Shown one piece after another: positions 15,462 to 23,810 of a stretch of DNA of 64,000 bases (within the stretch, counting starts at the first letter, position 1; each line of letters starts with the position of its first letter). This DNA is from Streptomyces cavernicola. GTDB lineage: Bacteria; Actinomycetota; Actinomycetes; Streptomycetales; Streptomycetaceae. The DNA lies in contig NZ_JASCIQ010000005.1 of the NCBI RefSeq assembly GCF_029968035.1, positions 186,001 to 250,000 on the forward strand, read 5' to 3'. Made by a program: the position numbers and the translations under genes. The notes under the pieces are model-generated. The model was not told the origin of the DNA and did no database searches. It worked only from the letters and a program-made list of their open reading frames with translations.

Positions 15462-16934
15462 GTGAGCACTTGGACGGAACACGAGCGGGCCGTCGTCGAC
15501 GCGGTGCCGGACGGTCTCTTCATCGGCGGGAGCTGGCGCCCGGCCGCGTCCGGGGCCCGGTTCCCGGTCGAGGACCCGGCGCTCGCCCGCGAGCTGCGCA
15601 CGGTCGCGGACGCGGGCGCGGAGGACGCCCGCGCGGCGGCCGAGGCGGCGGGCGCGGCGCAGGAGGCCTGGGCGGCGACCGCCCCGCGCGAGCGCGGCGA
15701 GATCCTGCGCCGGGCGTACGCACTGCTGCACGAGCGGCAGGACGACCTGGCGCTCCTGATGACCCTGGAGATGGGCAAGCCGCTGGCCGAGGCCAGGGGC
15801 GAGGTGGCGTACGCGGCGGAGTTCTTCCGCTGGTTCGCCGAGGAGGCCGTCCGGATCGACGGCGGGTACCAGACCTCGCCCGACGGCAAGGACCGCTTCG
15901 TCGTGATGCGCCGCCCGGTCGGCCCGGTGCTGCTGATCACGCCGTGGAACTTCCCGCTCGCCATGGGCACGCGCAAGATCGGCCCGGCCGTCGCCGCGGG
16001 CTGCACGATGGTCGTCAAGCCCGCCGAGCAGACGCCGCTCTCGCTGCTCGCGCTCGCCGGGATCCTGCGCGAGGCGGGGCTCCCGGACGGGGTGCTCAAC
16101 GTCCTGACGACGAGCCGTCCCGGCGAGGTCGTCGAGCCGCTCCTGCGCGGCGGGATCATCCGGAAGCTGTCGTTCACCGGCTCTACGGCGGTCGGCCGGC
16201 TGCTCCTCGAACAGTCCGCCGAGCAGGTCCTGCGGGTCTCCCTGGAGCTCGGCGGCAACGCCCCGTTCCTGGTCTTCGAGGACGCCGACCTGGACCGCGC
16301 GGTGGAGGGCGCCTTCGCCGCCAAGATGCGGAACATGGGCGAGGCCTGCACCGCCGCCAACCGGCTCTACGTCCACGAGAGCGTCGCCGGGGCCTTCGCC
16401 GAGCGCCTCGCCGCCCGCATGGGCGCCCTCACCGTGGGCCGCGGCACCGAGCCGGGCGTGGACGTCGGCCCGCTGATCGACGCGGACGGCCGCGGCAAGG
16501 TCGACGAGCTGGTCGGGGACGCCGTCGGGCGCGGTGCGAAGACCCTGGTCGGCGGTGAACACGCCCCGGGCGACGGGTACTTCTACCGGCCGACGGTGCT
16601 GACCGGAGTCCCCACCGACGCGGCGATGCTGCACCAGGAGGTCTTCGGCCCCGTCGCCCCCATCCTCACGTTCACCGACGAGGACGAGGCGCTCACCGCC
16701 GCCAACGACACCCCGTACGGCCTGGTGAGTTATGTGTTCACGCAGAGCCTGGAGCGGGCCTTCCGGGTCGGCGAGCGCCTGGACACCGGCATGGTCGGGC
16801 TCAACAAGGGCGTGGTCTCCAACCCGGCGGCACCGTTCGGCGGGGTCAAGCAGTCCGGTCTCGGCCGCGAGGGCGGCAGCGTCGGCATCGACGAGTTCCT
16901 GGAGACCCGGTACCTCGCGATGCCGATGAGCTGA
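15462..16934 (+). CDS. Succinate-semialdehyde dehydrogenase-like aldehyde dehydrogenase
   Basis: This 490-residue NAD(P)-dependent aldehyde dehydrogenase has a GTG start. Visible motifs are the substrate entry ITPWNFPLAMGTRKIGPA, the cofactor loop SFTGSTAVGR, the general base in VSLELGGNAPF and the catalytic cysteine in NMGEACTAANR. It ends with the usual FGGVKQSGLGREGG and the strand LETRYLAMPM. The combination fits the GabD group, which oxidises succinate semialdehyde to succinate. It is divergent from the aminotransferase gene and is followed after 40 bases by the DUF3830 gene. The operator at 15385 lies in its promoter region. Confidence 0.82.
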   Translation: MSTWTEHERAVVDAVPDGLFIGGSWRPAASGARFPVEDPALARELRTVADAGAEDARAAAEAAGAAQEAWAATAPRERGEILRRAYALLHERQDDLALLMTLEMGKPLAEARGEVAYAAEFFRWFAEEAVRIDGGYQTSPDGKDRFVVMRRPVGPVLLITPWNFPLAMGTRKIGPAVAAGCTMVVKPAEQTPLSLLALAGILREAGLPDGVLNVLTTSRPGEVVEPLLRGGIIRKLSFTGSTAVGRLLLEQSAEQVLRVSLELGGNAPFLVFEDADLDRAVEGAFAAKMRNMGEACTAANRLYVHESVAGAFAERLAARMGALTVGRGTEPGVDVGPLIDADGRGKVDELVGDAVGRGAKTLVGGEHAPGDGYFYRPTVLTGVPTDAAMLHQEVFGPVAPILTFTDEDEALTAANDTPYGLVSYVFTQSLERAFRVGERLDTGMVGLNKGVVSNPAAPFGGVKQSGLGREGGSVGIDEFLETRYLAMPMS

Positions 16935-16974
16935 GCTCCGTCCCACGTACCGCCTACCGCACCGGAGGGTTCGC

Positions 16975-17493
16975 ATGCCCCGCCATATCGAGGTCTCGCT
17001 GCCCAAGCGCGGCGTCACCTGCACCGCCCTGCTCCTCGACGACAAGGCCCCGATCACCTGCCAGGCCGTGTGGGACGCGCTGCCGCTCGGCGGCGACGTC
17101 TACCACGCCAAGTACGCGCGCAACGAGATCTACACCCTGGTCCCCCCGTTCGCCCCGCAGGAGCCCCCGCTGGAGAACCCGACGATCACCCCGATCCCGG
17201 GCGACCTCTGCTACTTCACGTTCACGGACACGCAGTTGAACACCTCCTCGTACGGGTACGAGGCGGCCGCCGAGCAGCAGGGCGGGCAGGCCGCGCACGC
17301 CGAGCGGGCCACGGTCGTCGACCTGGCGCTGTTCTACGAGCGCAACAATCTGCTGATCAACGGCGACCAGGGCTGGGTGCCCGGCATCGTCTGGGGCTCG
17401 ATCGTCGACGGCCTGGACCGGATGGCGGACGCCTGCCAGGACCTGTGGCGGGCGGGCGCGCTCGGCGAGTCCCTGCAGTTCCGCAGGGCCTGA
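16975..17493 (+). CDS. DUF3830-family protein, cyclophilin-like fold
   Basis: This 172-residue protein has a CGGAGGG ribosome-binding site. It matches the DUF3830 pattern (TALLLDDKAPITCQAVWDALPLGG; HAKYARNEIYTLVPPF; TPIPGDLCYF), a small family with a cyclophilin-like fold. Members often sit beside amidase, hydantoinase or racemase genes. That context is repeated here, with an amidase gene convergent to it. The biochemical role is unknown. It is likely co-transcribed with the SSADH-like gene and stops before a strong hairpin terminator. Confidence 0.78.
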   Translation: MPRHIEVSLPKRGVTCTALLLDDKAPITCQAVWDALPLGGDVYHAKYARNEIYTLVPPFAPQEPPLENPTITPIPGDLCYFTFTDTQLNTSSYGYEAAAEQQGGQAAHAERATVVDLALFYERNNLLINGDQGWVPGIVWGSIVDGLDRMADACQDLWRAGALGESLQFRRA

Positions 17494-17516
17494 GCACACG
17501 CGCGGGCACAGGCGAA

Positions 17517-17543
17517 GGGGCGGGCCGGGCGGCCCGCCCCTTT
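17517..17543. terminator. Bidirectional terminator between convergent genes
   Basis: GGGGCGGGCC and GGCCCGCCCC form a perfect 10-bp stem with a 4-base loop, followed by TTT on the plus strand. It lies between the convergent DUF3830 and amidase genes. Confidence 0.8.
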
Positions 17544-17574
17544 CCCGTACAGCCGGGACTCAATCAGCCGGGAC

Positions 17575-19026
17575 TCAGCCCACCGGGTCCGTGGCCACCA
17601 CGCCCTCCCGCAGCAGCTCCTGCTGCAGCAGATGCGCGGCCCTGAGGACAAGGGCGTCCCCGTGCCGCGCCGCCACCAACTGCGCGCCCACCGGCAGCCC
17701 TTCGTCCGTCGTCCCGCAGGGCACGCTCGCCGCCGGCTGCTGCGTCAGGTTGAACGGGTACGTGAACGGCGTCCACCCCGTCCACCGCGCGAGCCCGCTG
17801 CCCTCCGGCACCTCGACGCCCGCCGCGAACGCGGTGCGCGGCACGGCCGGCGTGAGCAGCAGGTCGTACGTCTCGTGGAACGCGCCCATCAGGACGCCGA
17901 GCGCCATCCGGGTGTCGACCGCGCCCAGGTAGTCGAGGGCGGTGCGCTCCGCGCCCTCGGCGACGATCTCCTGCAGGCCCGGGTCGAGGCGGGCGCGCTG
18001 CTCCGGGCCGAGGTGCTCGACGACCTTCGCCGCGCCCGTGAACCACAGCGTGTGGTACGCCTCCACCGGGTCCTCGAACTCCGGTGCCGCCTCGACGACT
18101 TCGGCCCCGAGCCCGGCGAGCAGCTTCGCGACCCGCGCCACCCGCGCCGCGATCTGCGGGTCGACCTCGGCGCCCGCGAGCGTCGGCGCGTAGGCGATGC
18201 GCAGGCCCGCGAGCGAGTCCCCTTCGAGCGCGGCGCGGAACCGGCCCTCGGGGGCGGCCAGTTGGGACCAGTCGCGGCTGTCCGCGCCGCACACCACGTC
18301 CATCAGGAGCGCCGCGTCGGCGACGGTCCGCGTCATCGGGCCCGCGTGCGCGAGCGTCCCGAAGGGGCTGGCCGGGAACAGCGGGATCCGCCCGTACGTC
18401 GGCTTCATGCCGAAGACGCCGCAGAACGCCGCCGGGATGCGCACCGAGCCGCCGCCGTCGGTGCCCACCGAGAGCGGGCCCATCCCGGCCGCGACCGCCG
18501 CGGCGCTGCCGCCCGACGAGCCGCCCGAGGTCCGGCTCGGGTCCCAGGGGTTGCGGGTCACGCCGGTCAGCGGATTGTCGGTGACGCCCTTCCAGCCGAA
18601 CTCGGGCGTCGTCGTCTTGCCCACGAACACCGCGCCGTGCTCCCGCAGCCGCGCCACACACGGCGCGTCCGCGTCCCAGGGCTGCTCTGCGGCGATGCTG
18701 AGCGAGCCGCGCAGGGTGGGCCAACCCCGGGTCAGGAACAGGTCCTTGATCGAGGTGGGCACGCCGTCGACCAGGCCGAGCGGCTGCCCGCGCCGCCACC
18801 GCTCGGCGCTCTCCTGGGCCTGCGCGAGCGCCGCGTCCCGGTCGACCAGGCAGTACGCGTTGAGCCTCGGGTCGGCCTCCGCGATCCGGTCGAGCACGGC
18901 CTCGGTCGCGGTGACCGGGGAGAGCTCGCCGGTCGCGTACGCGGCGAGCAGCTCGGTCGCGGTGAGGGCGGCGGGGCCGGTCACTCCCCGGCCGGGCGTA
19001 CGGGCTTCTTCCTGCACGTTCGTCAT
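17575..19026 (-). CDS. Amidase (amidase-signature family)
   Basis: This 483-residue protein has the full amidase signature. The catalytic lysine is in GVPTSIKDLFLTRG (about 92-105). The Ser-cisSer region is TSGGSSGGSAAAVAAGMGPLS, and the nucleophile loop is GTDGGGSVRIPAAFCGVFGMKP. The family hydrolyses amides, ureas or lactam-derived amides. It overlaps the downstream end of the 2-hydroxyacid dehydrogenase gene by four bases (ATGA), so the two are translationally coupled. The shared promoter region holds the palindrome at 20091. A role in releasing ammonia from an amide intermediate of the local pathway is an inference. Confidence 0.88.
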   Translation of the reverse strand: MTNVQEEARTPGRGVTGPAALTATELLAAYATGELSPVTATEAVLDRIAEADPRLNAYCLVDRDAALAQAQESAERWRRGQPLGLVDGVPTSIKDLFLTRGWPTLRGSLSIAAEQPWDADAPCVARLREHGAVFVGKTTTPEFGWKGVTDNPLTGVTRNPWDPSRTSGGSSGGSAAAVAAGMGPLSVGTDGGGSVRIPAAFCGVFGMKPTYGRIPLFPASPFGTLAHAGPMTRTVADAALLMDVVCGADSRDWSQLAAPEGRFRAALEGDSLAGLRIAYAPTLAGAEVDPQIAARVARVAKLLAGLGAEVVEAAPEFEDPVEAYHTLWFTGAAKVVEHLGPEQRARLDPGLQEIVAEGAERTALDYLGAVDTRMALGVLMGAFHETYDLLLTPAVPRTAFAAGVEVPEGSGLARWTGWTPFTYPFNLTQQPAASVPCGTTDEGLPVGAQLVAARHGDALVLRAAHLLQQELLREGVVATDPVG

Positions 19027-20018
19027 CGGTGCCCTCCATCAGCAGGGGTGGCGTACGGGACGTAGCCGAGCTTCTTGTCGACGACGTTGCGCAGCGGGCG
19101 GCCCGCGCGCCAGCGGCCGAAGTTGTCGACGAACACCGCGGCCAGGTCGTCGAGCCAGGTGGTGGTGTCGGCCGACATGTGCGGCGAGACCAGGAGGCCG
19201 GGCGCGTCCCACAGCGGGCTGTCGGCGGGCAGCGGCTCCTCCCGGAACACGTCGAGGGCCGCGCCGCCCAACCGCCCGGAGCGCAAGGCGGCGAGCAGGT
19301 CGTCCTCGACGACGAGGGGGCCGCGCCCCACGTTCAGGAAGCGGGCCCCGCGCTTCATCAGGGCGAAGGCGCGCGCGTCGAACATGTCCCTGGTCCGCTC
19401 GGTCAGGGGCGCGGCGCACACCACCCAGTCGGCCTCCGGGAGCAGCGCGTCCAGCTCGTCGAAGGCGTGCACGCGACCGACCTCCGGGTCGTCCGCGCGG
19501 GCCGTCCGGCCGACCAGGGAGACGCGCAGGCCGAGCGCGGCCAGGGTGCGCGCGCAAGCCCGGCCGATGGGGCCGCCACCGACGACCACGGCGCGGGTGC
19601 CGCCGACCCGTTCGGTGACCCGGTGCTGCCAGACGCGGTCCCGCTGGCGGGCGTACGTCCCCGCGAAGTCCTTGGCGAGGGCGATGACCCAGCCCGCCAC
19701 GTACTCCGCGATGGGCTGCTCGAAGACCCCGCGGGCGTTGGTGAGGACGGTGTCCGATTCGACGAGGGCGGGGAACATCAGGCGGTCCACGCCCGCGCTC
19801 GCCGTGTGCACCCAGCGGGGTCCGCCCGCGCGCGGCCAGGCCTCGGGCAGCGCGTCGGTGGCGAAGTCCCAGACGAGCAGGGCGTCCGCCGCGGGCAGTT
19901 CGGCGGCGAGCCGGTCCTCTCCGACGAGGCGCAACTCGGCCTGCCCTTCGAGGGATTCGAGGCCGGGCGGCGGTTCGCCCGAGAGGACCAGGACGCGGGG
20001 AGTGGAGCTGTCGGTCAT
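19023..20018 (-). CDS. D-isomer-specific 2-hydroxyacid dehydrogenase
   Basis: This is a 331-residue NAD-dependent dehydrogenase. The NAD-binding Rossmann motif is AVVVGGGPIGRACARTLAALG (about 145-165). Active-site elements include NVGRGPLVVEDDLLAAL with its arginine, FREEPLP and the catalytic histidine in LLVSPHMSADT. It is most like the phosphoglycerate dehydrogenase/glyoxylate-hydroxypyruvate reductase group. It starts the minus-strand pair with the amidase and is divergent from the isomerase-like gene. The hydroxy or keto acid it handles is not known. Confidence 0.85.
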   Translation of the reverse strand: MTDSSTPRVLVLSGEPPPGLESLEGQAELRLVGEDRLAAELPAADALLVWDFATDALPEAWPRAGGPRWVHTASAGVDRLMFPALVESDTVLTNARGVFEQPIAEYVAGWVIALAKDFAGTYARQRDRVWQHRVTERVGGTRAVVVGGGPIGRACARTLAALGLRVSLVGRTARADDPEVGRVHAFDELDALLPEADWVVCAAPLTERTRDMFDARAFALMKRGARFLNVGRGPLVVEDDLLAALRSGRLGGAALDVFREEPLPADSPLWDAPGLLVSPHMSADTTTWLDDLAAVFVDNFGRWRAGRPLRNVVDKKLGYVPYATPADGGHR

Positions 20019-20090
20019 ACGGCAGGCCGCCCTTCGATCGCGGTACGACGGGCCCCCTCACCAGGGATTGACACGCTAGGCGGCCGATCT

Positions 20091-20110
20091 TTAGATTGTC
20101 AACAATCTAA
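20091..20110. promoter_or_regulatory. Perfect palindromic operator, GntR/FCD type
   Basis: TTAGATTGTCAACAATCTAA has perfect 9-bp arms around a 2-base centre. It lies between the divergent 2-hydroxyacid dehydrogenase and isomerase-like genes. The core matches the site at 15385-15401. The FCD-type GntR gene two positions downstream is the natural candidate for the binding protein. Confidence 0.75.
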
Positions 20111-20273
20111 CGTTCTGCTCGGCTGGGTGCGAGCGCCGCAGCCGCCGCCCGGCCGCCCCCAGACCCCTCCGGCCGCACCGATCCCGGCCGTCCCCAGCCG
20201 GGCCGACCCCCGCGACCTCGGCAAGATCCAAACGACAGGCCCTAAACTCACCGCGCGAAAGGAAATCGAACCC

Positions 20274-21041
20274 ATGCCTGACCGGACGACCTGTGTCGGA
20301 TTCCTGTACCCGGGTTTCTCCGCCGAGGACGACTACCCGCGCCTCGAAGGACTGCTCGGCGACGGCACCCGGCTGCCCCTGGTGCACACGGACATCGGCG
20401 AGGACGCGCACCGCCCGGACGCCCTCCTGGAGATGGGCTCCACCCACCGGCTCGCGGACGGCCTCACCGAACTCTCCCGGCACCGCCCCGACGTCGTCGT
20501 CTGGGCCTGCACGAGCGCCAGCTTCATCTACGGCCCCGAGGGCGCCCGCCGCCAGGTCGAGGAGCTCGCCGAGGCCGCCGGGCTCCCCGTGACGCACGCG
20601 TCGTCGACGTCCTTCGCGTTCGCCCACGCCGTCCAGGCCCTCGGCGTCCGCAGGCTCGCCATCGCGGCGACCTACCCGGAGGACGTCGCCGGATACTTCG
20701 TACGGTTCCTCGAAGCCGCCGGGGCCGAGGTCGTCCAGGTCTCCGGGCGGGGCATCATCACGGCCGCCGAGGTCGGCACGCTCAGCCGCGAACAGGTCCT
20801 GGAACTCGCCCTGTCCAACGACCACCCGGACGCGGAGGCGGTCCTCCTGCCGGACACGGCCCTGCACACCATCGCGTACCTCGACGACCTGGAGCAGGCC
20901 CTCGGCAAGCCGGTCCTGACCGCCAACCAGGTCTCGGCCTGGGAAGGCCTGCGCCTGGCCGGCGACGCGGAGCCGCGGGCCGGGCTCGGCGCGCTGTTCC
21001 GGCTCCCGCACCATCCCCGCATCACCACCGGCGTGGCCTGA
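20274..21041 (+). CDS. Maleate isomerase / arylmalonate decarboxylase-like protein (Asp/Glu racemase superfamily)
   Basis: This 255-residue protein carries the superfamily cysteine motif VVWACTSASFIYG near residues 77-89. The second-half position that carries a cysteine in racemases reads LLPDTALHTIAYL, so that second cysteine is missing. One cysteine with GFLYPGFSAEDDYP at the start resembles the maleate cis-trans isomerase/arylmalonate decarboxylase/EutA group rather than true racemases. The reaction could be decarboxylation or cis-trans isomerisation of a dicarboxylate. It begins an operon with the GntR gene 34 bases downstream, opposite the hydroxyacid dehydrogenase and amidase genes, with a palindromic operator between. 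Confidence 0.72.
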   Translation: MPDRTTCVGFLYPGFSAEDDYPRLEGLLGDGTRLPLVHTDIGEDAHRPDALLEMGSTHRLADGLTELSRHRPDVVVWACTSASFIYGPEGARRQVEELAEAAGLPVTHASSTSFAFAHAVQALGVRRLAIAATYPEDVAGYFVRFLEAAGAEVVQVSGRGIITAAEVGTLSREQVLELALSNDHPDAEAVLLPDTALHTIAYLDDLEQALGKPVLTANQVSAWEGLRLAGDAEPRAGLGALFRLPHHPRITTGVA

Positions 21042-21075
21042 ACCCGGCCCCGCCCCGACCAAGGACGAACTGAAG

Positions 21076-21750
21076 ATGGCGGAAGTGAAGAGTCTGCGCC
21101 CCGTGAAGCGGGAGCCCGCGGCCATCGCGATCGCGTCCCAGCTGACCCAGGCCATCATGGACGGCAGCCTGCCGCCCGGACACCAGCTCGGCGAGGCCGA
21201 GCTCGCGGCCCAACTCGGCGTCAGCCGGGGCCCGTTGCGCGAGGCCATGCAGCGCCTCGTGCAGCAGGGCATCGCGGTCAGCGAGCCGCACCGCGGCGTC
21301 TTCGTCACGAAGCTCGACGAGGACGACGTACGCGACATCTACTTCACCCGCTCCGCCATGGAGGCCGCGGCCTGCCGGCTCGTCCTGCAACAGGACCCGC
21401 AGCGCACCGCCGACCGCCTCGCCAAGGCCCACCGGGCGATGGCGACGGCGGCTCGGCGCGGCAACATGACCCAACTCAGCGCCGCCGACATGGAGTTGCA
21501 CCAGATCCTGGTCGCCGAGTCCGGCAGCCGCCGGCTCGCCCGGATCGCGGAGACCCTCTTCGTCGAGACCCACATGTGCCTCTCCGCCCTCACCCACCGC
21601 CACCCCGACCCGCAGGCCATGGTCGAGGAGCACGCGGCCCTCATCGAGGCCCTCCGGGCGGGGGACGAGCCTCGGCTGCTCACGCTCCTGGAGGCCCATA
21701 TGCAGGACGCGGTGGACCGGCTCACGAGCGGGGAGAGCTCCGCGGAATAG
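21076..21750 (+). CDS. GntR-family regulator, FCD type
   Basis: This 224-residue regulator has an N-terminal winged helix (IASQLTQAIMDGSLPPGHQLGEAELAAQLGVSRGPLREAMQRL) at residues about 15-75. An all-helical FCD domain follows from about 90 to 215, with the metal-binding histidine set suggested by ELHQ, HMCLS and EEHAALIEA. It is 34 bases behind the isomerase-like gene and is probably co-transcribed. FCD regulators usually act as repressors released by a carboxylic acid. Two TTGT-CA-ACAA sites at 15385 and 20091 fit this subfamily, so it likely controls both divergent promoters and its own. Confidence 0.9.
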   Translation: MAEVKSLRPVKREPAAIAIASQLTQAIMDGSLPPGHQLGEAELAAQLGVSRGPLREAMQRLVQQGIAVSEPHRGVFVTKLDEDDVRDIYFTRSAMEAAACRLVLQQDPQRTADRLAKAHRAMATAARRGNMTQLSAADMELHQILVAESGSRRLARIAETLFVETHMCLSALTHRHPDPQAMVEEHAALIEALRAGDEPRLLTLLEAHMQDAVDRLTSGESSAE

Positions 21751-21763
21751 TTACTGTCGGGCC

Positions 21764-22345
21764 ATGCAGGCTCTGCCCGACTGGATGGTCCCGCCCCGCC
21801 CGGAAGGCTGGTTCGCCGAGGACCTGGACCACCTTCCCGAAGCGCCCCGCCACACCGAACTCATCGACGGCGCCCTGGTGTTCAGGCTGACCCCGCAACG
21901 GGCGTGGCACAGCCGCGCAGTCACCGCGCTCACCGCAGCGCTCATGGCACGGGCGCCGGGCGGCGTCGAGGTCGCCAGGGAGATGACGACCCGCCTCGAC
22001 GCCCGGACCCGCCTGGAGCCCGACGTCCTGGTGACCACGGCGCCCTACGAGGCCGACCTCACCTGCTTCGCCCTGGAGGAGATCCTGCTCGTCATCGAGG
22101 TCGCCTCCCTCGAATCCGCCCATCGCGACAGCACGGTCAAGCTCCGCAAGTACGCGGAGGCGGGCATCCCGCACTACTGGTACGTCGAGGACGAGGACGG
22201 AGCACCCGTTGTCCACGTCTACGAACTCGACGAGCCGACCCGCGCCTACGCCCCGACCGGAATCTTCCGCGGCTCCCTGCAGCGCCTCGTCCCCTTCGAG
22301 ATCGACCTCGATCTCGACAAGCTCGTACCGCAGAGAGGCGACTGA
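21764..22345 (+). CDS. Uma2-family putative endonuclease (DUF820)
   Basis: This is a 193-residue protein of the Uma2/DUF820 family with a restriction-endonuclease-like fold. Core residues are visible as ELIDGALVFRL, LEPDVLVTT, LVIEVASLESAHRDSTVKLRKYAEAGIPHYWYVE, that is the D-x(n)-E-V and K-x-x-x-Y pattern. These genes are numerous in streptomycetes and usually of unknown function. It lies 13 bases after the GntR gene and may be read from the same transcript, though a functional link is not evident. A strong terminator follows. Confidence 0.85.
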   Translation: MQALPDWMVPPRPEGWFAEDLDHLPEAPRHTELIDGALVFRLTPQRAWHSRAVTALTAALMARAPGGVEVAREMTTRLDARTRLEPDVLVTTAPYEADLTCFALEEILLVIEVASLESAHRDSTVKLRKYAEAGIPHYWYVEDEDGAPVVHVYELDEPTRAYAPTGIFRGSLQRLVPFEIDLDLDKLVPQRGD

Positions 22346-22362
22346 CGACGCAGCACTCCGCA

Positions 22363-22395
22363 AAGGGCCGGCACTCCACGGAGTCCGGCCCTTTT
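22363..22395 (+). terminator. Rho-independent terminator after the Uma2 gene
   Basis: Stem AGGGCCGGCACTCC pairs imperfectly with GGAGTCCGGCCCT and is followed by TTTTT. It separates the GntR operon from the monooxygenase operon. Confidence 0.85.
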
Positions 22396-22419
22396 TCGTG
22401 GCGGCTCACATCTAAAAAT

Positions 22420-22445
22420 CAGATCGCCTACCCCGAAAAGATCTG
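22420..22445. promoter_or_regulatory. Inverted repeat CAGATC-N14-GATCTG upstream of the monooxygenase operon
   Basis: Perfect 6-bp arms lie about 95-120 bases before the flavin monooxygenase start, in an AT-richer stretch than its surroundings. The site is a candidate operator for this operon, possibly for the LysR protein at its end; this is inference only. Confidence 0.35.
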
Positions 22446-22539
22446 TTGGACAGGCGTTCCGGCTCGGGCCAAGGATGTTCACGCGGTAGCGCGGTTCACC
22501 GCGACACCTCGATGAACTACCGCCCGAGTGGAGGCTGAA

Positions 22540-23796
22540 GTGCCGAGTGAAGAGACCGAAGTCGTCGTCGTCGGAGCAGGTCAGGCCGGGGTCGCGATGA
22601 GCGAGCACCTGGGGGCCCAGGGCATACCGCACCTCGTCCTGGAGCGGCATCGCATCGCCGAGCGCTGGCGGTCGGAGCGCTGGGACTCCCTGGTCGCGAA
22701 CGGGCCCGCCTGGCACGACCGGTTCCCGGGCCTGGAGTTCACCGACGTGGACCCGGACGCCTTCCCCGCCAAGGAGCAGATCGCCGACTACTTCGTCGCG
22801 TACGCCGAGAAGATCGGGGCCCCGGTCCGGTGCGGCGTCGAGGTGACGAAGGTGCGCAAGCAGGAGGGGCAACCCGGGTTCCGGGTCGAGACCTCCGAGG
22901 GTGTGATCGACGCGCGCTTCGTGGTCGCCGCGACCGGGCCGTTCCAGCGGCCGGTGATCCCGCCGGTCGTCCCGGACGGCGCGGTGCCCGTGCAGATCCA
23001 CTCCAGCCAGTACCGCAACCCGGGCCAACTGCCCGACGGGGCCGTGCTCGTGGTGGGCGCAGGCTCCTCCGGCGTGCAGATCGCCGACGAGCTGCGCAGG
23101 TCCGGACGCCAGGTGTTCCTCTCCGTCGGGCCGCACGACCGGCCGCCGCGCCAGTACCGCGGCCGGGACTTCTGCTGGTGGCTCGGTGTCCTCGGCCTGT
23201 GGGACCTGGACACGCCGCCGCAGGGCGCGGCGCACGTCACCATCGCGGTCAGCGGCGCCCGCGGCGGGCACACCGTGGACTTCCGCGCGCTCGCCGCCGA
23301 CGGCGTCGAACTCCTCGGCATGACCTCCGCGTACGAGGACGGGGTACTGCGCTTCGCGCCCGACCTCGGCGAGAACATCGCGCTCGGCGACGAGAAGTAC
23401 CTGGACCTGCTCCGCGCCGCCGACGCCTACGTGGAGCGCAACGGGCTCGACCTGCCCGAGGAGCCCGAGGCGCACGTCCTCGGCCCCGACCCGGCCTGCG
23501 TGACCGAGCCCCGGCTCGAACTCGGCCTGGCCGAGGCGGGCGTGACCTCGATCGTCTGGGCGACGGGCTTCGCCACGGACCACAGCTGGCTGGAGGTCGA
23601 CGCGTTCGACGCGAACGGCCGCCCGGACCAGCGGCGCGGCGTCTCCACCGAGCCGGGCGTGTACTTCGTGGGCCTGCCGTGGCTGTCCCGGCGCGGGTCG
23701 AGCTTCATCTGGGGGGCCTGGCACGACGCCAAGTACATCGCCGACCACATCACGACCCAGCGCGGCTACCTCGCGTACGGCACGGACGAGAGCTGA
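22540..23796 (+). CDS. Flavin-containing monooxygenase-like FAD/NAD(P)-binding protein
   Basis: This is a 418-residue protein. I chose GTG 22540 because GGAGG lies five bases upstream. There are two Rossmann motifs: FAD-binding VVVVGAGQAGVAMSEHLGAQG near the N-terminus and NADPH-binding VLVVGAGSSGVQIADELRRSG at about 172-192. An FMO/BVMO-like segment (RWDSLVANGPAWHDRFPG) lies between. It resembles YUCCA/CzcO-type enzymes that hydroxylate nitrogen or insert oxygen. The gene leads a four-gene string with RidA, DUF1028 and M20 genes, which suggests oxidation of a nitrogen compound followed by imine and amide hydrolysis. The substrate is unknown. Confidence 0.82.
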   Translation: MPSEETEVVVVGAGQAGVAMSEHLGAQGIPHLVLERHRIAERWRSERWDSLVANGPAWHDRFPGLEFTDVDPDAFPAKEQIADYFVAYAEKIGAPVRCGVEVTKVRKQEGQPGFRVETSEGVIDARFVVAATGPFQRPVIPPVVPDGAVPVQIHSSQYRNPGQLPDGAVLVVGAGSSGVQIADELRRSGRQVFLSVGPHDRPPRQYRGRDFCWWLGVLGLWDLDTPPQGAAHVTIAVSGARGGHTVDFRALAADGVELLGMTSAYEDGVLRFAPDLGENIALGDEKYLDLLRAADAYVERNGLDLPEEPEAHVLGPDPACVTEPRLELGLAEAGVTSIVWATGFATDHSWLEVDAFDANGRPDQRRGVSTEPGVYFVGLPWLSRRGSSFIWGAWHDAKYIADHITTQRGYLAYGTDES

Positions 23797-23810
23797 GGAG
23801 CAGGACCACC

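Noticed and set aside
20274-21041. EutA of an ectoine-use cluster
   Set aside because: The other ectoine degradation genes (threonine-dehydratase-like, ornithine-cyclodeaminase-like, ectoine hydrolase) are not present.
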